Shown here in pieces: positions 1 through 8,254 of a DNA stretch of 37,266 nt. The notes under the pieces were generated by a model. That model was not told the DNA's origin. It did no database searches and saw only the letters and a list, made by a program, of their open reading frames with translations. Every line of letters begins with the position of its first letter. Position 1 is the first letter of the stretch. The stretch spans positions 1 to 37,266 of the forward strand of contig CANFUO010000011.1 in the NCBI GenBank assembly GCA_947450225.1, written 5' to 3'. The stretch comes from Burkholderiaceae bacterium. Lineage in GTDB: Bacteria > Pseudomonadota > Gammaproteobacteria > Burkholderiales > Burkholderiaceae. A program made the position numbers and the translations under genes.

Positions 1-49
1 ACTGCAAATTGGACGGCGCAAGCTGCTGCGCGGTAGCCAGATTAGTCAT
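1..49 (-). CDS. 5' end of a divergent gene, cut by the window edge; possibly a Rieske ring-hydroxylating oxygenase
   Basis: On the minus strand an ATG at 49-47 opens a frame that runs without stop to the window edge. It encodes MTNLATAQQLAPSNLQ. A GGGTGGGGAG purine run lies just upstream, a good ribosome binding site. Sixteen residues are too few to identify a family. Burkholderiales often carry a Rieske ring-hydroxylating oxygenase gene divergent from xseB-ispA-dxs, so that is the guess from context only. Confidence 0.5.
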   Translation of the reverse strand, partial: MTNLATAQQLAPSNLQ

Positions 50-99
50 TCTCCCCACCCCCGAAAAAAAGTCAGCCGAAGCTAAGCGGAATAACCAAT

Positions 100-124
100 C
101 CAACCATCGACATGTCGATATTGG
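100..124. promoter_or_regulatory. Palindrome between divergent genes, candidate operator
   Basis: A perfect 14-base palindrome, ATCGACATGTCGAT, lies at 106-119. It is flanked by CCAA at 100-103 and TTGG at 121-124, an almost symmetrical outer arm. It sits midway between the partial minus-strand gene and xseB and overlaps the likely promoter zone of both. This fits a dimeric regulator site, but no known box is matched. Confidence 0.4.
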
Positions 125-139
125 AAAGGAATCTAGCAT

Positions 140-172
140 TATACTAAAACTGAAATTTGAAGTCCATATAAT
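140..172 (+). promoter_or_regulatory. Candidate -10 elements of the xseB-ispA operon
   Basis: Two good -10 hexamers face xseB: TATACT at 140-145 and a perfect TATAAT at 167-172. Neither has a clear -35 box at the proper distance. Choice between them cannot be made by eye. Confidence 0.35.
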
Positions 173-218
173 TTACTTATCCACTTAATGTTACTTATTT
201 ATTAAAGGTCTTATTTGC

Positions 219-455
219 ATGTCAACTACTCCATCAAAAGCATCAAAAAAAAATGAGTCAAGCGATTTAAGTAATGAGCTAAATTATGAACAGGCTGTTG
301 CTGAATTAGAAAAATTAATACAAGAGATGGAATCTGGAAAGATGCCGCTAGAAGAAAACTTAGCCTCTTATAAACGCGGGATTGAACTGATTAAGCTTTG
401 TCAAAAGTTATTAGATCAAGTAGAGCAACAGGTAAAAATATTTGAGGAAGAATAA
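219..455 (+). CDS. xseB: Exodeoxyribonuclease VII small subunit
   Basis: This 78-residue protein is the small, helical XseB subunit, which binds the XseA nuclease chain to form exonuclease VII, a cytoplasmic enzyme that degrades single-stranded DNA. The core (about residues 22-75) has the family pattern: NYEQAVAELEKLIQEME, then GKMPLEENLASYKRG, then a heptad-like helix with CQKLLDQVEQQV. The first 20 residues are a polar Ser/Lys-rich tail. AAAGG lies about 10 bases before the ATG. The stop overlaps the next start by one base (TAATG), so it is probably translationally coupled to ispA. No xseA lies in the window. Length and sequence are normal for the family. Confidence 0.95.
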   Translation: MSTTPSKASKKNESSDLSNELNYEQAVAELEKLIQEMESGKMPLEENLASYKRGIELIKLCQKLLDQVEQQVKIFEEE

Positions 456-1351
456 TGTTTGATTGGCAAGCTTGGCATGGACAATATTATCAGCGGGTAG
501 AAGCCGCTTTAGAGCGCTCCATACCAGCGCAAGAGGATGGAGATCAACTGCAATCGGCAATGGCATATGCAGTTCGTGCCGGCGGAAAAAGAATAAGACC
601 ACTGCTCATCTATGCAACCTGGCAATTGGGCCTCGCTCAAGCTAAAGAGATGCAAGCAATTGAACAAGTAGACGCTGCTGCGATTGCAATTGAGTTCGTC
701 CATACCTATTCATTAGTTCACGATGACTTACCGGCAATGGACAATGATGATTTACGTCGAGGCAAGCCCACGACACATAAGATGTATAACGAAGCTACAG
801 CGATATTGGTAGGTGATGCACTTCAAAGTGAAGCCTATAGTGTTATTGCGCAAATGCAGATTCCTGCAAAATTAAAAGTGCAGTTGATTGATGAGTTAGC
901 ACGAAATTCTGGACGGCTAGGAATGTGCAAAGGTCAGAGCATTGATTTAGCTAGCGTAGGAAAAGTTTTAAATTTAGAAACACTTGAGAAGATGCATCGC
1001 TTAAAAACTGGTGCATTACTGCATTGCGCAATTCGTATGGGAGCAATTCTGGGAGGCTTAGATCTTGAGCAGACAAAGGTTCTGGATCAGGTTGCGCAAG
1101 ATGTTGGACTAGGATTTCAGGTAACTGATGATATTTTAGATGTGACCCAGAACTCTGCTGCCCTAGGTAAAACGGCAGGTAAGGACCAGGAGGCGGAAAA
1201 ACCAACATTTGTCAGTTTCATGGGCTTAGAGGCATCCAAGGCCTATGCAAAAGAGCTTTTAGACAAATCAACCCAAGCTTTAAGTATTTGGGGGAGCGAG
1301 GCGGATCCGATGCGGGCTATTGTGCAATGGGCTTTTTCAAGAAAATCATGA
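455..1351 (+). CDS. ispA: Farnesyl diphosphate synthase (short-chain polyprenyl synthase)
   Basis: The 298-residue protein joins IPP with DMAPP and GPP to give farnesyl diphosphate for quinones, undecaprenyl carriers and hopanoids. The first Asp-rich motif, DDLPAMD, is at residues 90-96 and is the bacterial DDxxxxD type. The second, DDILD, is at 225-229, followed by GKDQEAEKPTF, which binds diphosphate. GGKRIRP at 43-49 is the IPP-binding region. The start overlaps the xseB stop by one base. The next gene, dxs, makes the precursor for the same pathway, so the order xseB-ispA-dxs groups isoprenoid genes. Chain-length preference is inferred from family and context. Confidence 0.95.
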   Translation: MFDWQAWHGQYYQRVEAALERSIPAQEDGDQLQSAMAYAVRAGGKRIRPLLIYATWQLGLAQAKEMQAIEQVDAAAIAIEFVHTYSLVHDDLPAMDNDDLRRGKPTTHKMYNEATAILVGDALQSEAYSVIAQMQIPAKLKVQLIDELARNSGRLGMCKGQSIDLASVGKVLNLETLEKMHRLKTGALLHCAIRMGAILGGLDLEQTKVLDQVAQDVGLGFQVTDDILDVTQNSAALGKTAGKDQEAEKPTFVSFMGLEASKAYAKELLDKSTQALSIWGSEADPMRAIVQWAFSRKS

Positions 1352-1438
1352 CTACCTAGATAGTAGGGTAGCGGTAACTCGGATAAAAATGGCGACCTGA
1401 GAGATAATAGATGTTTAGTCGTTACGTTCCTCATTGAA

Positions 1439-3352
1439 ATGAGTGACTTAAATGAAATCAATATGAAGCATGAGAATGTGTTGCACCAAATTCAATCCCC
1501 GGATGATTTACGAAAATTATCTCGCGAAGATTTACCTCAGCTAGCACAAGAGTTAAGGGCATTTATTCTAGACTCCGTTTCTAGTACGGGAGGCCATTTG
1601 TCCTCTAACTTAGGAACAGTAGAACTCACAATCGCTTTGCATTACGTTTTTACAACCCCAGATGATCGACTGATATGGGATGTTGGTCATCAAAGTTATG
1701 CACATAAAATTTTGACGGGTAGACGTGAATTGATGCATACCTTAAGAAAATTAGGTGGTATTTCAGGATTTCCGCGTCGCTCAGAAAGTATTTACGATAC
1801 GTTTGGAACGGCACACTCATCCACGAGTATTTCTGCGGCGATGGGTATGGCAAGAGCCTTTCAAACAAAAAATGAAAAACAGGTTGCAATTGCTGTCATC
1901 GGTGACGGTGCAATGAGTGCGGGCATGGCATTTGAAGCATTAAACAATGCAGGCGTATATACAGATTTGCCACTGATTGTGATACTCAATGATAACGATA
2001 TGTCTATTTCTCCGGCGGTTGGAGCCCTCAATCGCTATTTGGCGAGATTAATGAGCGGTAGTTTTTATGCCAACACAAAAAAGGGCATCGATTCAGTATT
2101 GTCTATGGCGCCACCATTACGAGAGTTTGCTAAAAGACTTGAAGAACATGCCAAAGGCATGGTTGTTCCAGGAACTATTTTTGAGGAGTTTGGATTTAAT
2201 TACATTGGGCCCATCGATGGGCATGACTTAGATTCTTTAGTACCGACTTTGCAAAATGTAAAAAGGTTAGCTTTAGCGGGAGAGGGGCCACAGTTTTTAC
2301 ATATAGTGACGAAGAAGGGTCAGGGATATAAGCTTGCAGAAGCAGACCCTGTGCTGTATCACGGACCAGGAAAATTTGACCCAAGCACAGGAATTTTAGC
2401 TTCAACCACGCCAGCAAAAAAAACTTTTACGCAGATATTTGGCGAATGGATGTGTGATCAGGCTGCAGTTGATGAGCGGCTGATTGGCATCACCCCGGCC
2501 ATGCGTGAAGGGTCAGGCTTAGTTGCATTTGAAAAACGCTTCCCTAAGCGTTATTACGATGTTGGGATTGCTGAACAACATGCAGTAACATTTGCTGCGG
2601 GCCTTGCTTGTGAAGGATTAAAGCCGGTGGTGGCCATTTACTCTACGTTTTTACAAAGAGGCTATGACCAGTTAATTCATGATGTTGCTTTACAAGATTT
2701 GCCCGTTGTATTTGCCCTAGACCGAGCTGGAATTGTTGGTGCAGATGGTGCCACCCATGCTGGTGCATTTGACATACCTTTCTTGCGTTGCATCCCGAAC
2801 ATGGTCATTATGACGCCTGCAGATGAGCGAGAATGCCGTCAATTGTTATCAACCGCCTACAGCTTAAAGCATCCTTCTGCCGTACGATATCCGCGTGGGA
2901 CTGGCGTTGGCATTACTCCCTTATCCAACTTAGAAGTATTACCTGTGGGTATTGCAAAAATGGAGAGATTATCTCAACAAGGGGCAGGAAAAAGATTGGC
3001 AATTTTGTGTTTTGGAACTTTGCTTTACCCTGCCATAGAGGTGGGTAAGAACATTGATGCCACTGTGGTCAATATGCGATTTGTTAAGCCCCTAGACGAG
3101 CAACTATTACTCCAAATGGGGCGCGAATATGATGGATTTATATCCTTGGAGGATGGCGTTATTGCTGGCGGTGCTGGTAGCGCTTGTGCAGAATTTTTAA
3201 TGAAATCAAATATTTGTAAGCCATTCTTGCAACTTGGATTACCGGATCAATTTATCGATCATGGAGATCCAGGCTTATTGATGGCGCAATGCGGGTTAGA
3301 TGCAATAGGTATCGAAAAATCGATTCGCAACTTCTTTTTCAAACCCGAATAA
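1439..3352 (+). CDS. dxs: 1-deoxy-D-xylulose-5-phosphate synthase
   Basis: The 637-residue thiamine diphosphate enzyme condenses pyruvate and glyceraldehyde 3-phosphate in the first step of the MEP isoprenoid pathway. Visible features are GGHLSSNLG (51-59), [11 protein letters not shown] (80-90), the ThDP/Mg motif [18 protein letters not shown] starting at 155, then the pyrimidine-domain [13 protein letters not shown] and ADGATHAG. Length is typical (about 620-640). No clear ribosome binding site precedes the ATG at 1439; a second in-frame ATG at 1463 (residue 9) is possible. An 87-base gap separates it from ispA. Folate gene folE2 follows after 33 bases. Confidence 0.97.
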   Translation: MSDLNEINMKHENVLHQIQSPDDLRKLSREDLPQLAQELRAFILDSVSSTGGHLSSNLGTVELTIALHYVFTTPDDRLIWDVGHQSYAHKILTGRRELMHTLRKLGGISGFPRRSESIYDTFGTAHSSTSISAAMGMARAFQTKNEKQVAIAVIGDGAMSAGMAFEALNNAGVYTDLPLIVILNDNDMSISPAVGALNRYLARLMSGSFYANTKKGIDSVLSMAPPLREFAKRLEEHAKGMVVPGTIFEEFGFNYIGPIDGHDLDSLVPTLQNVKRLALAGEGPQFLHIVTKKGQGYKLAEADPVLYHGPGKFDPSTGILASTTPAKKTFTQIFGEWMCDQAAVDERLIGITPAMREGSGLVAFEKRFPKRYYDVGIAEQHAVTFAAGLACEGLKPVVAIYSTFLQRGYDQLIHDVALQDLPVVFALDRAGIVGADGATHAGAFDIPFLRCIPNMVIMTPADERECRQLLSTAYSLKHPSAVRYPRGTGVGITPLSNLEVLPVGIAKMERLSQQGAGKRLAILCFGTLLYPAIEVGKNIDATVVNMRFVKPLDEQLLLQMGREYDGFISLEDGVIAGGAGSACAEFLMKSNICKPFLQLGLPDQFIDHGDPGLLMAQCGLDAIGIEKSIRNFFFKPE

Positions 3353-3385
3353 GTAGAATCACTGGATTTCTAGGACAATAGCGAT

Positions 3386-4204
3386 ATGAACGTAATAAAA
3401 AATGATAATTTAAGTACAACTGCCATGGCAGATGTTCAATCCAGTGCTGACGACCGCAATTTGTCCATTGAGCAAGTTGGTGTGCGCAACATTCGCTTTC
3501 CGATCATGGTGCAAGGTGAATCGGGCGTGATGCCTTCAATTGCGCAGTTTAATTTAAATGTAGCCCTACCAGCGCATCAAAAGGGTACGCATATGTCGCG
3601 GTTTATGGCGCTCTTGCAAGAGGCTAAAGAGCCAATCAGTGCGACAAGTTTAGGAGCTTTGATTAAAAAAATGCTCCCCTTACTTGAAGCCAAAAAAGGC
3701 ATGATTGAATTAAGCTACGCACATTTTGTGAATAAGAAAGCACCGATTTCAGGCATACAAAGCATGATGGATTACCAAGTCACTTGGACATGTTTTGCAG
3801 AAGAGCATAGTAATGAGATGCATGTGGTTAACTTCTTAAAAGTACAAGTGCCAGTGATGAGTTTATGCCCTTGCTCTAAAGAGATCTCTGATTATGGGGC
3901 ACACAATCAGCGCTCACATGTAGTGATTGAAGTTCAATTAAAAAAAGATGCTTCTATGTTCGTTGAAGAGTTAATCGATATAGCCGAAGCACAAGCTTCT
4001 TGTGAGTTATGGGGTCTGCTCAAGCGGACCGATGAAAAGTATGTAACTGAAAAATCTTATGAAAATCCAAAGTTTGTAGAGGATTTAGTGCGAGACGTTG
4101 CTAGTCAAGTGGCGCAGTTAAAGAACATCGTTTCATATGACGTAGAAGCTGAGAATTTTGAATCAATCCATAATCACAGCGCTTTTGCCAGAATTAGTTC
4201 TTAG
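3386..4204 (+). CDS. folE2: GTP cyclohydrolase FolE2 (type IB)
   Basis: The 272-residue enzyme converts GTP to dihydroneopterin triphosphate, the first step of folate synthesis. It is the metal-flexible IB type, unrelated in sequence to FolE. The signature is [20 protein letters not shown] around residues 159-178, with the metal-binding cysteine and histidine, and KGTHMSRF at 66-73. AGGA about nine bases upstream supports the ATG at 3386. It follows dxs closely and converges with tsaD, their 3' ends overlapping by four bases. Confidence 0.96.
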   Translation: MNVIKNDNLSTTAMADVQSSADDRNLSIEQVGVRNIRFPIMVQGESGVMPSIAQFNLNVALPAHQKGTHMSRFMALLQEAKEPISATSLGALIKKMLPLLEAKKGMIELSYAHFVNKKAPISGIQSMMDYQVTWTCFAEEHSNEMHVVNFLKVQVPVMSLCPCSKEISDYGAHNQRSHVVIEVQLKKDASMFVEELIDIAEAQASCELWGLLKRTDEKYVTEKSYENPKFVEDLVRDVASQVAQLKNIVSYDVEAENFESIHNHSAFARISS

Positions 4205-5280
4205 TTGGTAATCTGATCTAACGGCCAGCGAGGATTGACATCAAAGGCTAGCGTGGACTCAGCAAGACTAGGTGTTTTTAAAAGTTTTAAGGCTCCAGCA
4301 AAGGCGATCATTGCCCCATTGTCAGTACACAAGTCCAGTGGTGGGTAAAGAACCTGCGTTTGGGTTTCTTGACCTAGCGCCAATAACCTAGCCCTTAATT
4401 GTGTATTAGCACCCACACCTCCTGCCACAACCAGTGTTTTACAACCCGAGATTGAGATAGCATCGCGCACCTTTTTACTAAGAACCTCCACAACTGCTTC
4501 AACAAATGCGAGTGATAAGTCAGCCTTGAATTGATCATCCATGGCTGAGCCATCTTTTGTTTTTATTTTAGTTTGGGTTAAAACGGCAGTTTTAAGACCC
4601 GCAAAAGAAAAATCCAAGTTCTTTGAGTGTAGTAGAGGCCTTGGTAATACAAATTTGCCCTGAATTCCGAGACAAGCTAATTGCGAAACTGCTGGCCCAC
4701 CCGGGTAAGAAAGTCCCAGTAATTTGGCGGTTTTATCAAAAGCTTCCCCAGCGGCATCGTCAAGTGTTTCCCCAAGGATTGTGTAGTCACCAATATCCTT
4801 AACGAGCATTAACTGAGTATGCCCACCGGACACTAAAAGCGCTAAAAACGGGAAGAGATCTTTCGTTGAAGAAGTTTTGAGGTCGGGGCTGAGCAAAGGA
4901 GATAGAAGATGCCCCTCCAAATGGTGGATTCCGATGATTTTTTTTGACAACGCAAATGCCATCGACTTTGCAATTGAAGTGCCCACTAACAAAGCACCTG
5001 CAAGACCCGGACCTTTTGTGTAAGCAATTGCGTCGATTTGCGAGATAGTTAGGCCTGACTTACTTAAACAATCATCAATGAGGGGTAGACTCAGTCGAAT
5101 ATGGTCTCGAGAGGCAAGTTCAGGCACCACCCCACCGTAGATTTCATGCATTTTGACTTGAGAAAAAAGACTTTGACCCAAAAGACCAAGATGGGCAGGT
5201 TGATTTGCCTCCCAAAAGCGTGAATCATAGACAGCAATGCCCGTCTCATCACAAGAAGTTTCTATACCTAATATGTACAT
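4201..5280 (-). CDS. tsaD: tRNA N6-adenosine threonylcarbamoyltransferase TsaD
   Basis: The 359-residue ASKHA-fold enzyme transfers threonylcarbamoyl to A37 of ANN-decoding tRNAs, working with TsaB, TsaE and TsaC. The N-terminus has [15 protein letters not shown] (5-19). The metal-binding HxEGH motif, HLEGH, is at 120-124. The ATP-fold motif SGGHTQL follows at 151-157, and VAGGVGAN and [11 protein letters not shown] lie near the C-terminus. It is divergent from rpsU, a common bacterial pairing, with only 57 bases between. No sign of damage. Confidence 0.97.
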   Translation of the reverse strand: MYILGIETSCDETGIAVYDSRFWEANQPAHLGLLGQSLFSQVKMHEIYGGVVPELASRDHIRLSLPLIDDCLSKSGLTISQIDAIAYTKGPGLAGALLVGTSIAKSMAFALSKKIIGIHHLEGHLLSPLLSPDLKTSSTKDLFPFLALLVSGGHTQLMLVKDIGDYTILGETLDDAAGEAFDKTAKLLGLSYPGGPAVSQLACLGIQGKFVLPRPLLHSKNLDFSFAGLKTAVLTQTKIKTKDGSAMDDQFKADLSLAFVEAVVEVLSKKVRDAISISGCKTLVVAGGVGANTQLRARLLALGQETQTQVLYPPLDLCTDNGAMIAFAGALKLLKTPSLAESTLAFDVNPRWPLDQITN

Positions 5281-5295
5281 ATTTTGATTTTCTCA

Positions 5296-5304
5296 TGATA
5301 TACT
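5296..5304 (+). promoter_or_regulatory. Extended -10 promoter of rpsU
   Basis: TGATATACT at 5296-5304 matches an extended -10 (TGnTATACT) and lies 34 bases before the rpsU ATG in the tight tsaD/rpsU gap. No convincing -35 box is seen, as is common for extended -10 promoters. Confidence 0.45.
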
Positions 5305-5337
5305 TATAGTCTTTAGTTTATTTAGAAAATTTATCGC

Positions 5338-5550
5338 ATGACCACTATTCGCCTTCGTGAAAATGAGCCATTTGAAGTTGCTCTCCGCCGTTTTAAGCGC
5401 ACCATTGAAAAAAATGGTTTGTTAACGGACTTACGTGCCCGTGAGTTTTATGAAAAACCAACGGCAGAACGTAAGCGTAAAAAAGCAGCAGCTGCTAAGC
5501 GCCACTATAAGCGCATTCGTAGCCAAATGTTGCCTAAGAAGCTTTACTAA
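5338..5550 (+). CDS. rpsU: 30S ribosomal protein S21
   Basis: The 70-residue, very basic protein belongs to the small ribosomal subunit near the anti-Shine-Dalgarno end of 16S rRNA. The family pattern is plain: [20 protein letters not shown] at the start, an [15 protein letters not shown] segment in the middle and a basic tail ending LPKKLY. Length is standard. A strong terminator follows, so the gene is probably a single transcription unit, though read-through to yqeY-dnaG is possible as in the classical macromolecular-synthesis operon. Confidence 0.98.
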   Translation: MTTIRLRENEPFEVALRRFKRTIEKNGLLTDLRAREFYEKPTAERKRKKAAAAKRHYKRIRSQMLPKKLY

Positions 5551-5614
5551 TTCAATAGCATTAATATGCTTAGGGACATGTTTTAGAGCATGTTCTGATA
5601 TTAATTAAAATATG

Positions 5615-5645
5615 AACCACCATTGTAAGAATGGTGGTTTTTTTG
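5615..5645 (+). terminator. Intrinsic terminator after rpsU
   Basis: Perfect 10-base stem AACCACCATT (5615-5624) and AATGGTGGTT (5630-5639), loop GTAAG, then a run of T to 5645. Confidence 0.9.
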
Positions 5646-5698
5646 TTTCTCAAAAATATTGCCATAATGAATAAACCAACTTGTTAAAAGAGGAAAAA

Positions 5699-6145
5699 AT
5701 GAGCTTAAAAGAACAAATTACTAATGACATGAAAAACGCAATGCGCAGCAAGGAAACAGAACGCCTGAATGCGATTCGTTTGTTATTGGCTGCAATGAAA
5801 CAAAAAGAAGTCGATGAGCGCATCGAGCTCACTGACACTCATATCATAGCCATTATTGAAAAGATGATTAAGCAACGTAAGGATTCTATTACCCAATATC
5901 AAGCGGCAAAAAGGGAAGATTTAGTTGCTGGCGAAACCTTTGAGCTAGAGTTGTTGCAGACGTATATGCCGGCTCAACTATCTGATGACGAAATCTCGGC
6001 AGCTGTTCAAAAAGCCGTTCAAACCAGTGGGGCAAGCGGACCACAAGACATGGGTAAAGTGATTGCTTTATTGAAGCCTGAATTAGCAGGCAAAGCAGAT
6101 ATGGGAAAAGTTTCTGGGTTGGTTAAAAGCGCCTTACAAAAGTAA
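5699..6145 (+). CDS. GatB/YqeY domain protein
   Basis: The 148-residue protein consists of a YqeY domain, the helical region also found at the C-terminus of the amidotransferase subunit GatB, where it binds tRNA. The stand-alone protein has no firmly proven role. Recognisable stretches are MRSKETERLNAIRLLLAAMKQ at the N-terminus, LPAQLSDDEI-like YMPAQLSDDEI in the middle, and MGKVIALLKPELAGKADMGKV near the end. The ATG at 5699 is chosen because AGAGGA stands just before it; an upstream TTG at 5681 is in frame but has no such site. It lies directly before dnaG, the usual rpsU-yqeY-dnaG-rpoD order. Confidence 0.92.
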   Translation: MSLKEQITNDMKNAMRSKETERLNAIRLLLAAMKQKEVDERIELTDTHIIAIIEKMIKQRKDSITQYQAAKREDLVAGETFELELLQTYMPAQLSDDEISAAVQKAVQTSGASGPQDMGKVIALLKPELAGKADMGKVSGLVKSALQK

Positions 6146-6157
6146 TGAGGAGATGGT

Positions 6158-8050
6158 TTGATACCGCGCGCATTCATTGATGAAGTTTTAAATCGAGTTG
6201 ATATCGTCACTGTCATTAGTCAGTCTGTGACTTTAAAAAAAGCGGGCGCTAATCTGCAAGGGTTATGCCCATTTCATCAAGAAAAGTCACCCTCATTTAC
6301 CGTGTCAGAAACCAAGCAGTTTTATCACTGTTTTGGTTGTGGTGCCCATGGCACAGCAATTAGTTTTTTAATGGAGTACGGTGGTCTCACATTCATCGAT
6401 GCTATTGAAGAGTTAGCGAAGACCGTTGGCTTGACAGTACCTCAACAAGTGAATGATGCTGTCAAAGTAGTAGATCAGCAACAAACGATTATCCTGACAC
6501 AAAGCATGGAAAAAATAATGGGTTGGTATCAAGAGCAACTCAAAAAAAATCAACGTGCCGTTAACTACCTTAAAGGGCGCGGGCTATCAGGAGAAATCGC
6601 TAAAAGATTTTGTTTGGGGTATGCGCCCGACGCTTGGCAAAATTTAGATGCATTATTCGGCACCTATGAAAATGAAGCTACAGCAAAGCTATTAGCAGAG
6701 TCTGGAATGATGATTCAAGGCGAAGCTGATGGAGCGATGAAAGTTAAAAGATATGATCGTTTTCGAGATAGGATCATGTTCCCGATACGAAATTTAAAAG
6801 GCCAGATTATTGGTTTTGGGGGCCGTATTCTTGATAAAGGCGAACCCAAATACTTGAATTCGCCAGAGACTACTTTATTCAAAAAAGGTCAAACCTTATA
6901 TGGCCTATTTGAAGCCAGAAAATATATTCGTGAAAAGGATTATGTTTTGGTTTGTGAAGGATATATGGATGTTGTGGCACTTGCGCAAACAGGCTTTCCA
7001 AATGCAGTAGCAACACTTGGCACTGCATGCACCGATCATCATGTGCAACTTTTACTCAGGCATACAGACCGAGTAGTTTTTTCATTTGACGGGGATTCTG
7101 CAGGTAAAAAAGCTGCGAAAAGAGCATTTGAAGCATCTATCCCTTTATTAGCCGATGATAAAGAGATTCGATTCTTATTTTTGCCAGAAGAACATGATCC
7201 GGATAGTTTTATTAGGACATATGGTCAAGAGAAGTTTGAGTTAGAGGTAAAAAAAGCGCAGCCACTTTCCCGTTTTTTTATCGATGTTGTAGGAGAACAC
7301 ATCGACTGGAGTAGTGCAGAAGGTAGGGCGCAAGCACAAAACTTGGCCAAAGAATACTTTAAAAAAATGCCACCGATTGCATTAAGAGTTCAGATATTAA
7401 GAGATCTTGCAAAGCGCTTAGGATTGACTCAGGTGGAATTGGAGAAATTTTATGGCCTACCTACGACACAAGAAGTAGATGTAGTCAAAAAAGAAAAAGC
7501 TTTAGACCCCACTATTAAAAAGATAGGGTCTAAAGAAGACTGGAAGAAAAAGACCGAATTACGTGCTTTAGAGAATTTGGCGAAACAAAAGCCTGTTGCC
7601 CCTACAACTCTAGTTATACAAATGATGTGGGTATTGATTCAATTTCCTCAATTAGGAAAAAAGTTAAATCAAGAACAGCAAGTGCTTTTAGCCAACATAG
7701 CCGAGCAGCGATCAGCGCGGGCTAAGGTCGTTATGCAACATTTATTAAGTCTTTGCCAAGGCGTCAATGACGACACTAATTTTGCGGTATTTCAGAACAC
7801 GCTGATGAGTTCTGATTTAGCGAGTGATTTTGAGGCCTTAATAAAAAAGGTGTTTGAGTCAGAATTTAGTCTAGAAGAGGCAAAAACACATTTAGGTGGA
7901 GCGCTAAAGAAGCTCGAGATTGAGGCCGCAAAAAAAGAAATGCTTGAAATTACTGAAAAAATTAATCAAAAAAGAGATCTACCAGAGGATTTGGTTCGGT
8001 ATCGAGAGTTGGGGATAAAGCTTTTAGGTAAACAGACAAAAAATACTTAA
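6158..8050 (+). CDS. dnaG: DNA primase (TTG start)
   Basis: The 630-residue primase makes RNA primers at the replication fork and binds DnaB through its C-terminal domain. The zinc finger has C37, H40, C58 and C61 (CPFH and CFGC). The TOPRIM catalytic motif EGYMD is at 267-271 and DGD at 311-313. The RNA polymerase domain before it has RIMFPIRN and GFGGRIL. The C-terminal third, from about 450, is the more variable helicase-binding part. The start is TTG at 6158: GAGGAG at 6147-6152 is well placed, the protein then begins MIPRAFIDEV as in relatives, and the nearby ATG at 6153 is out of frame and stops at once. Confidence 0.97.
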   Translation: MIPRAFIDEVLNRVDIVTVISQSVTLKKAGANLQGLCPFHQEKSPSFTVSETKQFYHCFGCGAHGTAISFLMEYGGLTFIDAIEELAKTVGLTVPQQVNDAVKVVDQQQTIILTQSMEKIMGWYQEQLKKNQRAVNYLKGRGLSGEIAKRFCLGYAPDAWQNLDALFGTYENEATAKLLAESGMMIQGEADGAMKVKRYDRFRDRIMFPIRNLKGQIIGFGGRILDKGEPKYLNSPETTLFKKGQTLYGLFEARKYIREKDYVLVCEGYMDVVALAQTGFPNAVATLGTACTDHHVQLLLRHTDRVVFSFDGDSAGKKAAKRAFEASIPLLADDKEIRFLFLPEEHDPDSFIRTYGQEKFELEVKKAQPLSRFFIDVVGEHIDWSSAEGRAQAQNLAKEYFKKMPPIALRVQILRDLAKRLGLTQVELEKFYGLPTTQEVDVVKKEKALDPTIKKIGSKEDWKKKTELRALENLAKQKPVAPTTLVIQMMWVLIQFPQLGKKLNQEQQVLLANIAEQRSARAKVVMQHLLSLCQGVNDDTNFAVFQNTLMSSDLASDFEALIKKVFESEFSLEEAKTHLGGALKKLEIEAAKKEMLEITEKINQKRDLPEDLVRYRELGIKLLGKQTKNT

Positions 8051-8087
8051 ATTTTTTGTCTGCGTATAGATAAAAAGTTCCTCAATA

Positions 8088-8117
8088 TTGAAAAAAGGGT
8101 TATTTTCGCAGTATAAT
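8088..8117 (+). promoter_or_regulatory. Sigma70 promoter of rpoD
   Basis: TTGAAA at 8088-8093 and TATAAT at 8112-8117 are 18 bases apart. Transcription would start near 8124, giving a leader of about 130 bases before the rpoD ATG. Confidence 0.75.
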
Positions 8118-8154
8118 AGAGGGCTATCAAATATATATTGAATTCAAAGACTTG

Positions 8155-8187
8155 CCTGAGATAGGGGTTCTTTTATAAGCCCTCAGG
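8155..8187 (+). promoter_or_regulatory. Hairpin in the rpoD leader
   Basis: CCTGA (8155-8159) pairs with TCAGG (8183-8187), and after a bulge GGG (8164-8166) pairs with CCC (8180-8182). No T-run follows, so it is not a terminator. It could influence translation or stability of the rpoD message; this is inference. Confidence 0.35.
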
Positions 8188-8254
8188 GATTTCGTTATTG
8201 CAAGAAATGTTGTGATTTAAGTAAAACTCTTTTAATTTTTAACATCTAGCGAAT

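Noticed and set aside
8119-8184. GAGGGCT / AGCCCTC inverted repeat across the rpoD promoter and leader
   Set aside because: The left arm lies mostly upstream of the expected transcription start, so it would not form in RNA.
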